Shown here in pieces: positions 9,810 to 22,547 of a DNA stretch of 64,000 nucleotides. This DNA comes from Serinus canaria. Its lineage: Eukaryota; Chordata; Aves; Passeriformes; Fringillidae. The DNA lies in the NCBI RefSeq assembly GCF_022539315.1, contig NC_066333.1, forward strand, positions 2,356,001 through 2,420,000, in the 5' to 3' direction. The notes under the pieces are model-generated. The model had not been told where the DNA came from, ran no database searches, and saw only the letters and a program-made list of their open reading frames with translations. The position numbers and the translations under genes were made by a program. Positions within the stretch are counted from its first letter, which is position 1; every line of letters starts with the position of its first letter.

Positions 9810-11681
9810 GCTCAGGATTTGTTTCCTTATAGAAAATCCTGCAAAGCCAAAATGAACGACACTTACGGGCTGAGATGTCCAAGGTAAAAAAGCCGTGTTT
9901 GTTTCCAGACCTTGATATTTACAGAATTCCAAAAGTGACCGTGGATTGGAGAATGAAATTGCCACCTCTCCAACATCTGGTCCAACCAACAGTCCATCAG
10001 TTCCCTCCTCTTCCAGGAAGGAATGCAAAACAATCATTATTTACATTAAAGTGAAGGAGAAACTCCATTACAAAAATGTAACATCAGAAGATCTTACATT
10101 TAAATTAACATCTTCTGTTGTTCTTAGAAGAACTTTAGAAGAACATCTTCTTAGTGTTCTTCTTAGAAGAACTTTAGTAGAACAGGATGACACAGGTGTG
10201 AGAGGACACCACCCTGCAGGATGGTCTAGGCAGTGTAAATATTTTGGGGTGCCCTTGCAGAGGAATGGGGTTTTCCCCAACACTGCCTTGCCAAAGGGCA
10301 GAGATGGTGTTTTGCCTTGCACTGAGACACCCAGTGAGTCAGCTTGAGAAGAGACACTCACAGTGCCCTTAAAATAACCCTACAAAAGGAATTTCCTGTT
10401 CCCTTCCATCTGCTTCCTCTCCTGCTCTCCAGTTCTCTGCACCTTGCCCCAGGTGAGCCCATCCCAGTCCAGCATTTCCTGCTCCCCCAGACTCCCTCCA
10501 TTCTCACCTTTAATCCCAATCAGTTCTGGGGGATTTTCCACTGGTTTTCCATCCAGCCTCTCACCTGCTCTCTGACTGTCCCCAGCTCTCCTGGTGGCTC
10601 CTCCTCCAGGGCTCTCTGCTTTCCCACTCCACCCCAGTCTCAAACTTCTCCCCACCCTTCCCAGCTGTTTCTGTCCCAGATAATCTCCTTTAGCAGCCCC
10701 CATGGCAGAGCCAGGCAGGACTCTGTGCCTCCTGCACTAAACTCCTGCCCCTGTGAAGCAAGCTTAACAAAACCATGGATTAAAAAGTGAAATGCAGGCA
10801 GAGAACGGCACAAACCCATCCATGTCAGCATCCAGCAGGTCAGTCACCCCCTGGATCACCTCTCCTGCTGGAGAAGCCAAAACCATTGATGGATCTGAGT
10901 AAATACAGGAATCAGAGGGACCCCAGGAAGTCAATGCTGCAAACCAACTGCTCCTGCAAATGGATTTTCCCTCCCACAGGGGCTGCAGTGGCCAGAGGCA
11001 GCAGAGCAGGGCTGTGCTCTGCCCCCACGGCAGCAGCTGGGCCAGGGCCAGCCCAGCATCGATCAGGGCAGCAGCCTGTCGGTGCTGCAGGCACCAGGGG
11101 CTTCAACAAGCCCTGCCCAGATCTTCTGGAGCTGTCACAAGCTCACACTCACTTTGTAAGGCAGTCTGAAATAGATTTATTGACCCCACACTGCAGGGGA
11201 CTGGGGGAAGGAAAGCAAAGGGATGCTCCAAGTCCTGCCAGGACCTGCCGCAAGCATCTGAATGGGGGAAGAGCTGAACGCTGCCAGCAGCAAAGATTCT
11301 AGCTGGAAAAGCAATGGAATGCTTCACCAGGGAGCAGAGGGCACTGCAAAGGGATGGCCCTGCAAAGGGATAGCCCTGCAAGCACCTGTGGCCTCTTATA
11401 CACACCTGGGTTCTCTGGGGCTCCCAAACCCACTCTGACCTCACCTGGCCCCTGCTGCCCCAGTCCAGCTCAGAGAGCAGGGAAATGCCTCCAGGGTTCC
11501 CTCCAGAGCCCTGAACACTTGGCTTCTCCAGTACAAGAGAAGATGCAGTAGGAAAGGGAGGGGAGGAAAGCACAGACCCAAGTGAAACCCAGCAGAGCAG
11601 AGCCCTGCCTGCCCACATCAGCCACCAGCAATTTCAACCCATCCCATTCCCAACTAATGCCTATGAGCTCTGAACATCTTG
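9810..11681. other. non-repetitive stretch with a small duplication
   Basis: Apart from the duplicated dyad at 10121-10183 I see no repeat, gene or RNA. The 10380-10790 and 10787-11302 open frames show no domain and overlap frames on the other strand. Confidence 0.3.
10121..10183. repeat. 24-bp direct duplication containing a dyad
   Basis: Units 10121-10144 and 10160-10183 agree at 23 of 24 positions. Bases 10156-10172 form a perfect dyad, GTTCTTCT and AGAAGAAC around one base. Confidence 0.8.
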
Positions 11682-11687
11682 AATTTT

Positions 11688-12122
11688 ATGGGAATAAATC
11701 ACACATGAACCCATTTTCTTCATGGTGGAAAAAGCCCCTTCTTTATTCACATAACTAATTTTTATCCAGTTTTACAGACCTCATGTGGGACTCCCATTGG
11801 TCAGGAGCTTTCTTGCCCATTATTAGTTAGTAACAAGTTTTCATTCTGTATTAATTCACTCAAACCCCGGGATTTACATGCAGGGAAAGTTGTTTGTGAG
11901 AGAAAGTTTTACACCATTAGTTAGAAAAATGAAAACTAGTTTATACAGGTGCTGGTTGTTTTTCACCCAGGAATAGATTGTTCTGTTAATGAACTGCTCA
12001 CACCAGGATTGCTTTCACGTGGGAACTTGCAAAAGGCCACCTTGCCAATGCCAGGGACTGATTCCAGGAGAGCAGGCTTGATTTTTATGATTTCTTTATG
12101 ATTTTTCTTCCTTACTGCAACA
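11688..12122 (-). mobile_element. solo LTR, family C
   Basis: On the minus strand it starts TGTTGCAGTAAGG and ends TTCCCAT; AATAAA lies near the 3' end. It is flanked by AATTTT on both sides (11682-11687 and 12123-12128), an exact 6-bp duplication. It matches 20590-21032 along its length. Confidence 0.85.
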
Positions 12123-12128
12123 AATTTT

Positions 12129-13392
12129 TCCACTCACAAGACCTCGAGAAATTGGAAACCAGAAATTGGAACCATACAGCTCCTGGCTGGGCAGGGCTCA
12201 GCTCCCCGAGCAGCCCTTCAGGGAGACCTCAAACCTGTTTTATACTCAGAGTATTTGCAGCAAGCAATGACACAGCTCTGGAGAAGGGATGACAATATCC
12301 AGGAGTGACAGGAAACATGGAATGGAGAAGGGGAAATCTAGCTCCTCGAAGCAGCTACAGAGCTCTTACTTCCAGCACTTCCCTTTCCCAATCCACTGCC
12401 TTAAACTGCTTGGGAAACTCCCCTGAAGCCATTCCCTCTGCCAGCTAGGAAGACATGGAAATAGGTTGGTTAGTGCCCCCTAATTTCACTCACAAGAAGT
12501 GTCAGACCAAGGAGGCCCCCACCCACCAGCAGCACCTTCAGTGCCTGACCCACAGCTCAGCATTTGAGCAGAGAACAGCAGGGAGAGAAGGAAGAGCAGC
12601 CTGGCCTCTTTCAGTCATCCCCATATCATGCCATCAGCAGGTGGCATGTATTTATTTGAAGAGGGTGACCAGCAAACTGTCATAAACTCCTCTCAGAAAT
12701 ATCATTTGAAGTCCTTTCCATAAAAAGAAACTGGAGTTTGATATATGTGCAGAGCACAAAGAATGGGCTCCAGCAGCACATTTTGAAAATCACTGCTTTA
12801 GGCAATCTCCTTAGCAGCTTGTTAGATGTTTTATAAGTGTCCTTCCCAGCTCCAAAAGAAATAATACCACTAATGATTGTGTCAGATACAAAATAATTTC
12901 ACAGCCTTTTTTGTCTGCCAGCTTTCCAATTGCAATAAATCACATGCCCTTCTGTGCAGCTGAAGGAATCCAAATCCCAAGGAGCAGGCAGCTTGGCTGG
13001 GAAAGAAAATAAAAATAGGAAGGACACCGGGGCCATTTTTTTCCTGTATTAATTCCAGCAACAATTTGTTGGCCTTAGCAAGCCAGGCCTTGCTGAGCTG
13101 GGGTTCCTGCTCAGCCTGGGATGAGCACTTGTGGGATGCCTCAGGAAGGGCTGGGATTAAACATGGAGAGAGATAATGAGGGAATCTGCACAGCCCTGCA
13201 TGTGTTAGGAGTCTCATAGGGGACTGGTGTCCCTGAGAACATCCCAGCCCCCAGGGAGGCGTGGGGCTGTGCCAAGCCAGATCTCCTGACACATCCCAGG
13301 GAAGGGATCTGCAGGAGCTGGGCAGGGCTTTGAGCAGGGAACTGTGGGGAGCCAAAAGCTCCGGGCAAATCCCCCAGTGCCCAGGAGATTGT
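12129..13392. other. non-repetitive stretch, AT-rich in the middle
   Basis: No gene recognised. About 12760-12960 is AT-rich, without repeats, and could be conserved non-coding DNA; this is a guess from composition. Confidence 0.3.
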
Positions 13393-14282
13393 TGTTTTGG
13401 TTTGAACAGCCAGGTGTCTGCTGAGGAGGGCAGGAGCCTCCCCTGAAATGGAAAATGTAAACCCCCTCTCTACAAATTATTGTAATTTTGAAATTAAGGG
13501 GCTCTCAGGCAAAGATATGGGAATAGGAATAACAGTTCTTTAGCAGGAAAATTAAAAATACAAATGCAACAGTACCAAAAAACCACTGCCAGAGTCAGAC
13601 AGGCCCTGGCCCCTGTGTGTCAGGGTGGTGGCACAGTCCCATCCCAGGGGGGCTCAGGGTGGTGGCACAGTCCCATCCCAGGGGGGCTCAGGGTGGTGGC
13701 ACAGTCCCATCCCAGGGGGGCTCAGGGTGGTGGCACAGTCCCATCCCAGGGGGGCTCAGGGTGGTGGCACAGTCCCATCCCAGGGGGGCTCAGGGTGGTG
13801 GCACAGTCCCATCCCAGGGGGGCTCAGGGTGGTGGCACAGTCCCATCCCAGGGGGGCTCAGCCCTCCTGCAGTGCCAGCTGTGGCTCTGCTGGAGCAGGG
13901 ATCCTGCCCAAGGGGGGAGTTTTCCTCTGCAGCTCCAGGGCTGCTGGAGATGGGCCTGCTCTCCCTCTGGGAATGCAGGGCAGCAGAAAGCTGCTCCTCT
14001 GGGAATGCAGGGGGCAAAGGCTGCTGGGCTGTTCCCAGGGCAGATTGGATCCAGGGAGGAATGCTTGGCTCCTCCCCTGGGCGCAGCATCTCCCCATGGG
14101 ATGGTGGAATTTGATCAGCCCTGCAGGGACACTCAGTGGCCATGGACAGCAGAGATCTCCTGGAGGGAGGATGGGCTGTGGGAGAGAGAAAGAAAACTGC
14201 CCCAGGAACAGCAGAGAACTGCCCAGCTCTGACACATGGGGATAGATCTGTCAGACACACACATCCCTGACAACCCAGGACA
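13393..14282 (+). mobile_element. LTR family B with a 7-unit minisatellite
   Basis: It starts TGTTTTGGTTTGAACAGCC and ends AACCCAGGACA, as does the copy at 25333. The target duplication is not readable. The 34-bp array lies between the 5' third and the conserved TCCTGCAGTGCCAGCTGTGG block. Open frames of 125-225 codons in all frames are produced by the array and are not genes. Confidence 0.85.
13620..13857 (+). repeat. 34-bp minisatellite, 7 units, inside LTR family B
   Basis: Seven nearly identical head-to-tail units, total 238 bp, same unit as at 1630 and 25566. The near identity of units suggests recent expansion or homogenisation. Confidence 0.95.
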
Positions 14283-15555
14283 TGGGGTAAGGCCAGAAGC
14301 TCTCTTGCCTGGTGCTCCAGAGGCCTGTGGAGCACTGGGGAGAAGTTCTGTGTGTCCCATGGTCCCACGCTGTCCCCACACACTGGGGCTGATGGAGCAG
14401 GTTTAGTTTCATGACTAATTCCAGGTCCTGGAGGAGCTTCCCCTGGGATTTGCATCTCTTCACCCAATCCTGCAGTGGCTGCTGCTCTCCCAGCTCACAC
14501 AGTGATGTCTCCAGTGCTTAGGATGCTTCCCCTGCCTGTCTCTCAGCCAGCTGCCCATTTCTTTAACATTTTGTAAGAATTTAATTACCTTTGAAACCTT
14601 TTCTGTCTCTGTAAGACCTGACTGAAATTTAGTAATGGATGTAGAAAGCAGAACTTAAACACCCAAAGGAGACAGTAACTCTGCAGTTTGCAATAACATC
14701 TGATCCAGCTGAGTTTCATTCATCCACAGAAATGATGATTTTCCTTATTTGCTGACTGACAGAATTTTGAGAAATTTATTCCAGTCCTGCATGGCCTCTC
14801 ATTTTCCACTGAAATTCCTGGAGTACCCAGCACCACCAGGGAGATGATCCCACTCAAGGTCTGCCCAGGACCCCTCTCTGGTCAGAGCTGCAGCCTCTGC
14901 TCATCACCTACCAAATAAAAAATATAACTCAAACGAGAAGGAAAAACTCTGAAAGCACATGATTAAATTTGTGTGTGAGAGTGGATATTTATGTTTTTAA
15001 TTGTAAAAGCTGTCCCTGAACTCCTGAGCTTTGCCCCAGAGGTGAGTGGGTAACTCAGGTGTGATGATCTCCATCTCCCACCCATGGTGTTTCCTTTGCT
15101 CTGCTCTGCTCTGGGTTGGGCTCTTCTCTTGATTATTCCCCTGGCCCAAGTGGTGCTAACCCCCCCCAAAATCCCTGTTCCCTTAATCCATGGTCACTGT
15201 CTGGGGTGCCTCACACTGATCCCTCATGGGACATGGGTAGTATGGGATGGTTCTTCCAGGCAGGAGAAACCCCCAGTAACTGCAGGAGATGGCTAAAAAT
15301 GGTTGGGGCATTTGGGTGTTTTGAATCCTCCCATTTATTGTCCTTTTTTTTTGAAAATCACCTGACCATTACCACCCTTTGAATTGTACTGATTCCAGAA
15401 AGAAGCCTCTCTTCCCCATGGCTTGAGGCTTTCATGAAATGTGGAGCCCTGGAGGTCTGGAAACATCACTTCACAGGGGACAACCTCTGCTGTGCCCTTT
15501 GCAGGGAGGCACAGGATGGGAGTCATTAATTTCATGGCTCCAAACGAAGGTTTTT
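14283..15555. other. non-repetitive stretch, no feature seen
   Basis: Mixed sequence with a short poly-C and a poly-T run. No exon with splice signals and no transposon ends recognised. Confidence 0.35.
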
Positions 15556-16000
15556 TGTGACATTTTATCTTCTTTTTCTACCTGGGTCAGAGTCAGGATT
15601 GAAAGTGCTCCAGATGATATTTCATGTTTGGACTCAGATGTTTATTAATTCTTATTCCTATTACAGTCTTAGAAATAGTGAGTTCTACAGCATTTCACTA
15701 ACAAGGTACAAAATGGCCCCATATCTATCTCTGTAAGGCCTTTTAAGGATAAGCTGTCCAATTAAGAAACAACACCTAAATCATTTTTATTTTAACCCAG
15801 TAACTAATCACTCATGTCCCACAATGCAGACTGTTCTCTCCAGTTACAAAATACCACCCAAACCCATGGAGAAGAAGGAGAAGAAGAAGGAGAAGGAGGA
15901 GAAGGACCAACCACTACCCTAAAACTTCCATCTTGCTTTATATCTATTACTGTATTCTAAACCCTTAAACTCTAAGTTTTCCACCCTGTGATATCACACA
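15556..16000 (-). mobile_element. solo LTR, family G
   Basis: Read on the minus strand it starts TGTGTGATATCACAG and ends AATGTCACA. Its GGTTTTAG-like, GCAAGATGGA and pyrimidine-rich CTTCTTC blocks occur in the same order as in 37412-37826. AATAAA stands near the 3' end. No target duplication is clear, so the ends are tentative. Confidence 0.6.
15867..15905 (+). repeat. GAA/GGA-rich simple repeat within the LTR
   Basis: Runs of GAAGAAGGA-type triplets. The complementary pyrimidine tract is a standing part of LTR family G and is seen again at about 37548. Confidence 0.9.
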
Positions 16001-16930
16001 CTTCTATCCAAACTCCACACCCACAATCCCAGTTCTGTTATTCCATTTTGGAAGCTTCTCCATGGCCTCAGGCCAAATGCAGTGTTCTCTTGAGGGTCTG
16101 TGCCTAAAAACAAGTCTGAAATTCTCTGCACCCAGGGTTCCAGCAGTTAGAATTCCAGCTGCCCAGCCCAAACTCTGAGGCTCTGAACTTCCACAGAACC
16201 CCTGGAATGTGCTGTCACCTTTAAGTGCAGTTGGGAGATTCATTTCCCTGTGCTTCAGTTTGCAGTTTAATGACATTGGGGGCAGGATGGATCACAGCCA
16301 TCCCCTCTGCCCTGGGGCTGCAACCCCAGTGCCAGGCTGAATTCCAGGAAGGTTTTGGGAATAGCACAAATTCCAGGAATGTTTTGGGAATGTCACCTTG
16401 CTGAATTCCAGGAAGGTTTTGGGAATATCACAGTATGGAAGCAGCAGCAGCCTGTGCACCAGCCCAGCTATTTTGCATTTGAATTTCAGACCTGGAGGTC
16501 TGAGGGCTAAAACAGTTTTAATGCTTGGTTCTGCAAATAAACATCCAATCTTACATGGCTACACGATGCCAGGCAGCCAAGATAATTTATGAATGCAGGA
16601 ATATTATGGGATAACCCTGATGCAATCAAAGGTGACTTCTCTGTAACACTCACATATTGCTTTCCCATGTCCCAGCAGCTTTTTCATTGCTTTTTTTAGT
16701 GGTTTGCATTTTTGAGAGCAGAAGTTAAAGATGTTACAGCTGACTTTGGAGCAATGCCTTCAGCTCCAAAGAGGGATTTTCCAGCAGCCCCATTTCCAAG
16801 CCAATGCTGCCATGGCTTCATGGCCGTGCTGCCCCAGCATCCTGCAGGGTGCTCTGGGAGGTGAAGGTGCATTTTCCTTGCTGTAAATCTCCTTTCTGAG
16901 TGCCTGGAAGGCTCAGAGCTCCTGGCAGTG
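16001..16930. other. non-repetitive stretch with a small tandem repeat
   Basis: No gene recognised. It holds the three-unit repeat at 16343-16432. Confidence 0.35.
16343..16432 (+). repeat. three-unit tandem repeat, about 30 bp
   Basis: AATTCCAGGAAGGTTTTGGG plus an AATAGCAC-like tail is repeated three times with small differences and unequal spacers. Confidence 0.85.
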
Positions 16931-16936
16931 GTGAAC

Positions 16937-17361
16937 TGAGGCATTCACATTCCCTGAACATGATTCCTTGGCCCAGGGTTTTTCTCTTGGGAAGTTCAAA
17001 GGCAGCGAGAGGCCTCAGGAAAGGAAAACAATTCTGATCTCATTTGCTTCTCCTGTGCTGTGCTCACATGTGGAATGTGTTTGGAGATTGTTCACCCACA
17101 GGTGATTGTTCCATTGCATTCTGCTGGGAGTTGTTTTCACTCTTTGGCCACTCAGGGCCAGGCTGTGTCAGGGCTCTGGAGAGAGTCACCAGTTTGCATT
17201 GTTATCTTTTCAGCACTCAGTAAATATCCTTTCTGTATTCTTCAGTATAGTAGAGCATTCTTTAACATAATACAGTATCATAAAGTAATAAATGAGCCTT
17301 CTGAGCACATGGAGTCCTCCTCATCATTCCTTCCTTCATCAGTGGACCTGCATTTACAATG
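16937..17361 (+). mobile_element. solo LTR, family A
   Basis: Starts TGAGGCATTC and ends ACAATG. Flanks GTGAAC (16931-16936) and GTGAGC (17362-17367) agree at five of six bases. A near-full match to the copy at 42930, with AATAAA near the 3' end. Confidence 0.85.
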
Positions 17362-17367
17362 GTGAGC

Positions 17368-18410
17368 CATGGCCAGGAGCTCCTCTCCTGCTCAATGGGA
17401 TTGCAGACTTTTCCAGAAATCCCTGTGTTCCAGGAAGGTGCTGGGGTTTTATCCCAGTGGTGCTCTGAAGGAGCCTTTGTTTGCATTATTATCCCGAGCA
17501 GTGGGATAGGACTGCCCTACTTTGCCTCCCATAAAAATAGCCCTGAAATAAGGTTTGATCTTTTTCCAGCCACAGAAATAATTGTGAGCTGTTTGCTTCC
17601 ATGCTCTTCCCAATCAGTTGTTGGAACTATTCTAAAATTATTCTTTCAGTGCCTTTTTTTTCTGATGGGGTCACTGAGATTGCTGGAAAATCTCAATACA
17701 CCTGTCAAAATACCTTTTTTCCCCCACTAACAGAACATTTTGTATTCTATGTTGCAGCATTAGTGTATTTTAATATGTATCCCTTTCTTTTGCCATTCTC
17801 TAAAGTAGTTGGAAGATGCAATTTTCAAATCTTTTATTGTACAGCCTTTTATCAAACTGTCTCTATAGCTGCTGCTTTTTTTTGAAATCAGATTTCTCTC
17901 TGATAGGATCAGATCTGAAATCATTTCTTACATTCCTTGCATTTCTCATTTCTAAAGCCAGGCATTGCTTTTTTTACAGGGTTTCTGTGGGGCTTTTTGA
18001 GCCTTTTGTACTTCTTTTCTCCCCTTTTAATATCGATTCTAATGTTTGTCAGACCATTTTATTCCTGCCTTCTTTGTTCTCTGCTTTTTTGATCTTTCCT
18101 GTTGGTGCTTCCCTATGAGTTTTATAACTAAATTTCTTTAATTTCCACTTGTTCTCCTTTCTTTAAGTACTGTTGATATGGAAGAAAAGCAGAAGAAACG
18201 TGACAGATTTTCGGCTGGTTTGACATCTCATAAGAGGTGGAACAAACCACACATTCCAGCTCCTCAGAAATCCTACAGGTTCCTTGTAATGGGAAGAGAA
18301 TGTGTCTGAAAAATACGAGTGACATCCAGGGAACATCATCAAGGTGTGGATCCAGTCAAGCCAGATTGGGACCATAAATAAATTGCTTTACAAAGTGCAT
18401 CTCTGTTTCA
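17368..18410. other. T-rich non-repetitive stretch
   Basis: Long T-rich plus strand, with many short open frames that are frame-open because of TTT-rich codons. No gene or transposon end recognised. Confidence 0.35.
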
Positions 18411-18545
18411 GGAATCATAGAATCATGGAATGCCCTGAGCTGGAGGGAACCCACAGAAAGCATCCAGTGCAACCCCTGGCCCTGCACAGACACCCCAACA
18501 ATCCATCCCTGAGAGCATGCCCCAAAAGGAGCAGAACTGGAGTGA
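18411..18545 (-). repeat. CR1 LINE 3'-end fragment
   Basis: It starts with AATCATAGAATCATGGAATG, the reverse complement of the CR1 3'-terminal microsatellite, followed by the GTGCAACCCCTGGCC block. Confidence 0.8.
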
Positions 18546-19059
18546 CTTCAGCAGACTCTGATATATGGTGGATTTAGGTCTGGGTAGAGATGGATCTCTT
18601 CACTCCCCTCCCAGAAGAATTTAGCAAGAGGGATTTGTCACACAGCAGACTGAAATTCCAACTCCAATAACAGACTGGCTGAAGAGTGATGTGAAAAATT
18701 AATGAGCACTTTGGAAAAACTCAGTATCCAGCTGCTGAGGAAGGCTGGGCTGGCTCGTGCCCAGCTGCTGCTTGTTTCCATTCCTCATGCTCTGCTGGTT
18801 CCTTCCCTTCCTTGCCACCTTCTTTGTTTTGGATCTTTTCTGCATGTCCCCATGCAGCCCAGCTGGGCTGGGGTGGGGAGAGCAGCCCAGGAACACAGAG
18901 GGGCACTCCTAAACCATTCCTCCTTCACTGTTTAATCCATGAAATCTGTATGAGCAGCACTGCTGTGGAACTGAGAGCCTGGGCTGTGCTGTGCTCACAC
19001 ACACACAGGTATCCTCTGCCTCTAGGAGCACCATTTGTGTTTGGAGGATTTTTCACAAC
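18546..19059. other. non-repetitive stretch, no feature seen
   Basis: Nothing beyond chance open frames. Confidence 0.3.
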
Positions 19060-19641
19060 TGTTGGGATTCGTTCCTTGAGCTTTTATTGCAGCATCAGCC
19101 TCATGACAGGGTTGAGACAATAGAAAGATGACAAAAGCTCACATATAATCAGCAGCAGCCAAAAGTTTCTTTGTTACAGAGCATTTAAAAAACTTTCTAG
19201 CCAATAGCACATTGCTAAAGCTTACAGACAATTGTTTTAGCCAATTATTAAAAGCACATGTACACCTGCTGCACACAGTGCTTGCTTGTATGCCTTCTAT
19301 TAACAATACAATTTACCATTATCATACCATTACCATTATTATATTATTATTACCAATACCATTACCATTATAATATTATTACTATTATACACAATACTTC
19401 ATTATTAAGTTTAAAATCTTCTACTGTCTTGTTAAGCATACTTTTCCTGCAGTCTTAAGGTCTATCTTATCCAAGCCTAAAACTCAAAATATTGTTTCAT
19501 GTCCTTGCTTGCTGTACTATTGTAACTTTTCTACTTTCAGACTTTGCAGCTGCAGCTAGCTCTACGTTTTCTGTTCTTTCTGTTTCTAAGGCCTGCTTTT
19601 ACAGCTTTCTGAAAACATTCTTACCTTTACTATTTCCCACA
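19060..19641 (-). mobile_element. probable LTR, family E
   Basis: Read on the minus strand it starts TGTGGGAAATAG and ends GAATCCCAACA, and AATAAAAGCTC lies about 30 bp before the end, as in an R-U5 region. ATTGGC motifs lie upstream. No target duplication is visible and no second copy is in the window, so the call rests on layout alone. Confidence 0.55.
19314..19390 (+). repeat. TACCATTA-type simple repeat
   Basis: Imperfect tandem copies of ACCATTA and ATTATT inside the probable LTR. Confidence 0.85.
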
Positions 19642-20583
19642 GGGTGGTGCACAAACCTTCCAGGCAGGGCAGGCAGCAAGCAGAGGAATGTCAGATACCA
19701 TGAGCTGTTGGTGATAAATCCAGTCAGGAGTGGCCGAGCACGGCAGGGAGCTGGGACAGCCCCAGCCACGCCAAGGGGTCAGCTGGGGACATGTCCTGGG
19801 GTGACATTATGATGCTTGTATCCCCAGTTATGTGTTCTGTTCATGCTGGATATTTTGTTCTGTGCCTTCAAGAATGGCTCTGAAGAGTGAAAGTTTTGTT
19901 TTGGTCTCTTATCAGCCTGCTCCCCCACAGCTGGTGGGACACACAGACAGGGCAGTACATAGTGCTGCTTTGGCTTTTGGCTTTGCTCCTGATCTTGCTT
20001 TTCTCTTGCTTTTGCTCCTGCTCATTAGTCAGTTTAGCTAAGCAGTGTGAATTTTCCCTGGACTGTTTTTCCTTTCCCTTTTTTGGAACCTCTCAAGCCT
20101 GCTCTGGACTGGGCCCTGGCAAACACCAAGAGAGAGAGTTTGCACCTTGAGGCTGCAGCAGCTGCCCCAGAGCCAGGGGCTGAGAACAGAGCCACCACCC
20201 CAGGAGAGACTTTCTGAATTTGTCATCTTTGTCAGAGCAGTGACAGAGTGTTCTCATCTGGTATTGTTCATTTTGTGTGCTGGGGGTGCTGTGCCTGTTA
20301 AACAAACAGGTTCTTTCCTCTTCTCTCTGAGGAATCCTTCCTGAACCGGCTGGGGGGAGGGACTGTGTGGGTTTGCTTTCTGGAGGGGCCCTGTGGAGGC
20401 TTTCTCCCAAATTTTCCCTAAACCAGGACAGGACATCAGCAGGTGAGAGGTGTGGGAGAAATGACAGAGTAGGTGACAGTCTGGGAGTGCCCTGGAGGGA
20501 CAGGGATGGCATGAGCTCACTCTGGAATAGCAAAGCAAAAAGAGCTGCTCTCTTTGCAGTAACTGCAGCCAGGAAAGGCATGG
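19642..20583. other. non-repetitive stretch, no feature seen
   Basis: Overlapping open frames up to 168 codons occur on both strands without any recognisable domain; I do not support them as genes. Confidence 0.3.
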
Positions 20584-20589
20584 AATAGT

Positions 20590-21032
20590 ATGGGAACAAA
20601 TCCCACAGACTCCATTTTATTCATGGTGGAAGAAGCCCATTCTTTATTCACAGAACTCCTTGTTATCCAGTTTTACAGAGCTCGTGTGTGACTCCATTGG
20701 TCAGGAGCTTCCTTGCCAATTACTTTATTGGTCAGTAAAAGTTGTTTTCCTGTATTGATTGGTCACTCAAACCCCCAGTGTGTATGAGCAGGGAAAGTTG
20801 TTTGTGAGAGATATTTTCATTTTTCTATCTAAGGTGTAAAAGCAGTTTATAGAGGTGCTGGTTGCTCTTCACCCAGGAATAGATTGTCCTGTTAATGAAC
20901 TGCTCACACCAGGATTGCTTTCACATGGGAACTTGCAAAGGGCCACCTTGCCAAGGCCAGCCACTGATTCCAGGAGAGCAGGCTTCATTTTATTAAGCCT
21001 TTCTTTATATTTTTTCTACCTTACTGCAACAG
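20590..21032 (-). mobile_element. solo LTR, family C
   Basis: Matches 11688-12122 along its length. AATAGT is present at 20584-20589 and again at 21033-21038, an exact 6-bp target duplication that fixes both ends. Confidence 0.9.
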
Positions 21033-21038
21033 AATAGT

Positions 21039-22497
21039 TTTGGGGTATTTTTTCCAAAATGCTGAACTTCCCCATCCCTCAGCAGCACCTCCCCAGAGCC
21101 CCCTTGGCTCGAGAGCTGCTCATTTTAAACCATCCTCTCCTCCCTGTTAAGGGGAAAGTGCCAGGGCTCCCAAAGGAAAACTGAGCAGCAATACAACCTT
21201 TTAACAGGGCTGTTTTCTGTGTGAGGAAACCAAGCCAGCCACAGAGAAATTGTTCCCTGAGGATCAGGAATATCCTGAGTCCTTCTCTCCGTGTTTCCAA
21301 GAATCAACCCCTGCTGCTGATCAGGCACAGCCTCCATCCATTCCAGCTTTCTCATTCAAGAGCCTGCTTAAAAGAGTTATAACTCAGCTGTTGGGGCTGG
21401 AACAAAGGAGGAAGTGACAGGAATGTGTCACACTTGGGAATTCTGCTGGAAGAAGCCACTTGCAGACAGTCTCTTCTCCCAGTCCTTGGCAAGCCTGGCC
21501 TGGCCCTCCCTGAGTACTCATCTAAAGGCAAGAACAAACTCTGCACTCAACAATCCCAAGGGAGGAGAGGTTTCCACCACCTTCTCCTGCAACCTCCTCA
21601 TTCTCTTTAGATGGAAGGAAAAGAATAAAAGGAAAAAAAAAAAAAGGATTCTATAAATCATAAGATGATGTAGCTTTTTTGCTTAGGAGTGAATTTTAGA
21701 TTTGGTTTCTTTTGCACATCTGCTGCCTTTGTTCAATTGCAAATAACAAGCTGGGGCTCCCTTTAGGAAGCCTGGAGGTGACACATGTCCCAGCTGTGCC
21801 AAACATCCATAAAATTTGGGTTTTACCAGAGGTTCCAGTGCCCAAACTGATGGGCAGTGAGACACACCCAGAGTCCTGCTAAGTCCTCACCCCCACATGA
21901 GCCTTTTCATCACCCAGGAGTCCAGGATTTCACTTTAAATCATTCTCATGGTTTGGGATCAGCTGAGAGGCTGATGAACAGCCCAAAGCCAAAGCTGTCC
22001 ACATTCTCCTTGCCCCAGCCCTGCTGCATCATGCTCAGAGCAATGATTTACTGAGGTGCAGCTGGCACGGGCCCAAGCAATGCTCTGAGCCCCAGCAGTG
22101 CCCAGGAAAACAAATCCTGGCAGAAAATTTATTTCCTTGCAGAGAGAAGAAGCTGGCCCAGAAGATTCCAAGCAGGAGCTGCTCTGCAAGTCAGGAGCCA
22201 CAGAGAATCCAGCCTGAGGAAATTAATGCAGGAGGGGTGCAGTTGTTCAGAGGAGGTTTGGTAAAGGTAAAACTAAGATAAAACAGAGATTTGCTGCTTC
22301 TTTCTACCAGACCTCCAGTGGCTGGTGTGTTTGCAAAGCCCTTGCTTTGGCTGAGCATTTTCCCTCTCTCAAGAGAAGGAGCACAGGGGAAAGAGGCTCC
22401 TGTGTGGCAAATCTTGAAATCTTGACATTTGCTGCAAAGCCGTGCATTGCCTGGGTGTCATAATGAAAATTAAAGTTAAAAATAACAACAAAACTAA
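21039..22497. other. non-repetitive stretch, no feature seen
   Basis: One A-rich run near 21630. No gene, RNA or transposon end supported. Confidence 0.3.
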
Positions 22498-22547
22498 AAA
22501 TAATAATAATAATGATGATGATGATGATGATAAGGACAATAATAATG
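22498..22547 (+). repeat. AAT/GAT trinucleotide microsatellite
   Basis: (AAT)n runs into (GAT)n and back to AAT. The Asp/Asn-rich and Ile/Tyr-rich frames here are artefacts of the repeat. Confidence 0.95.

Noticed and set aside
13564..14467. Open frames of 125-225 codons on both strands
   Set aside because: They span LTR family B and its minisatellite, have shared shadows in the other copies, and show no protein domain.
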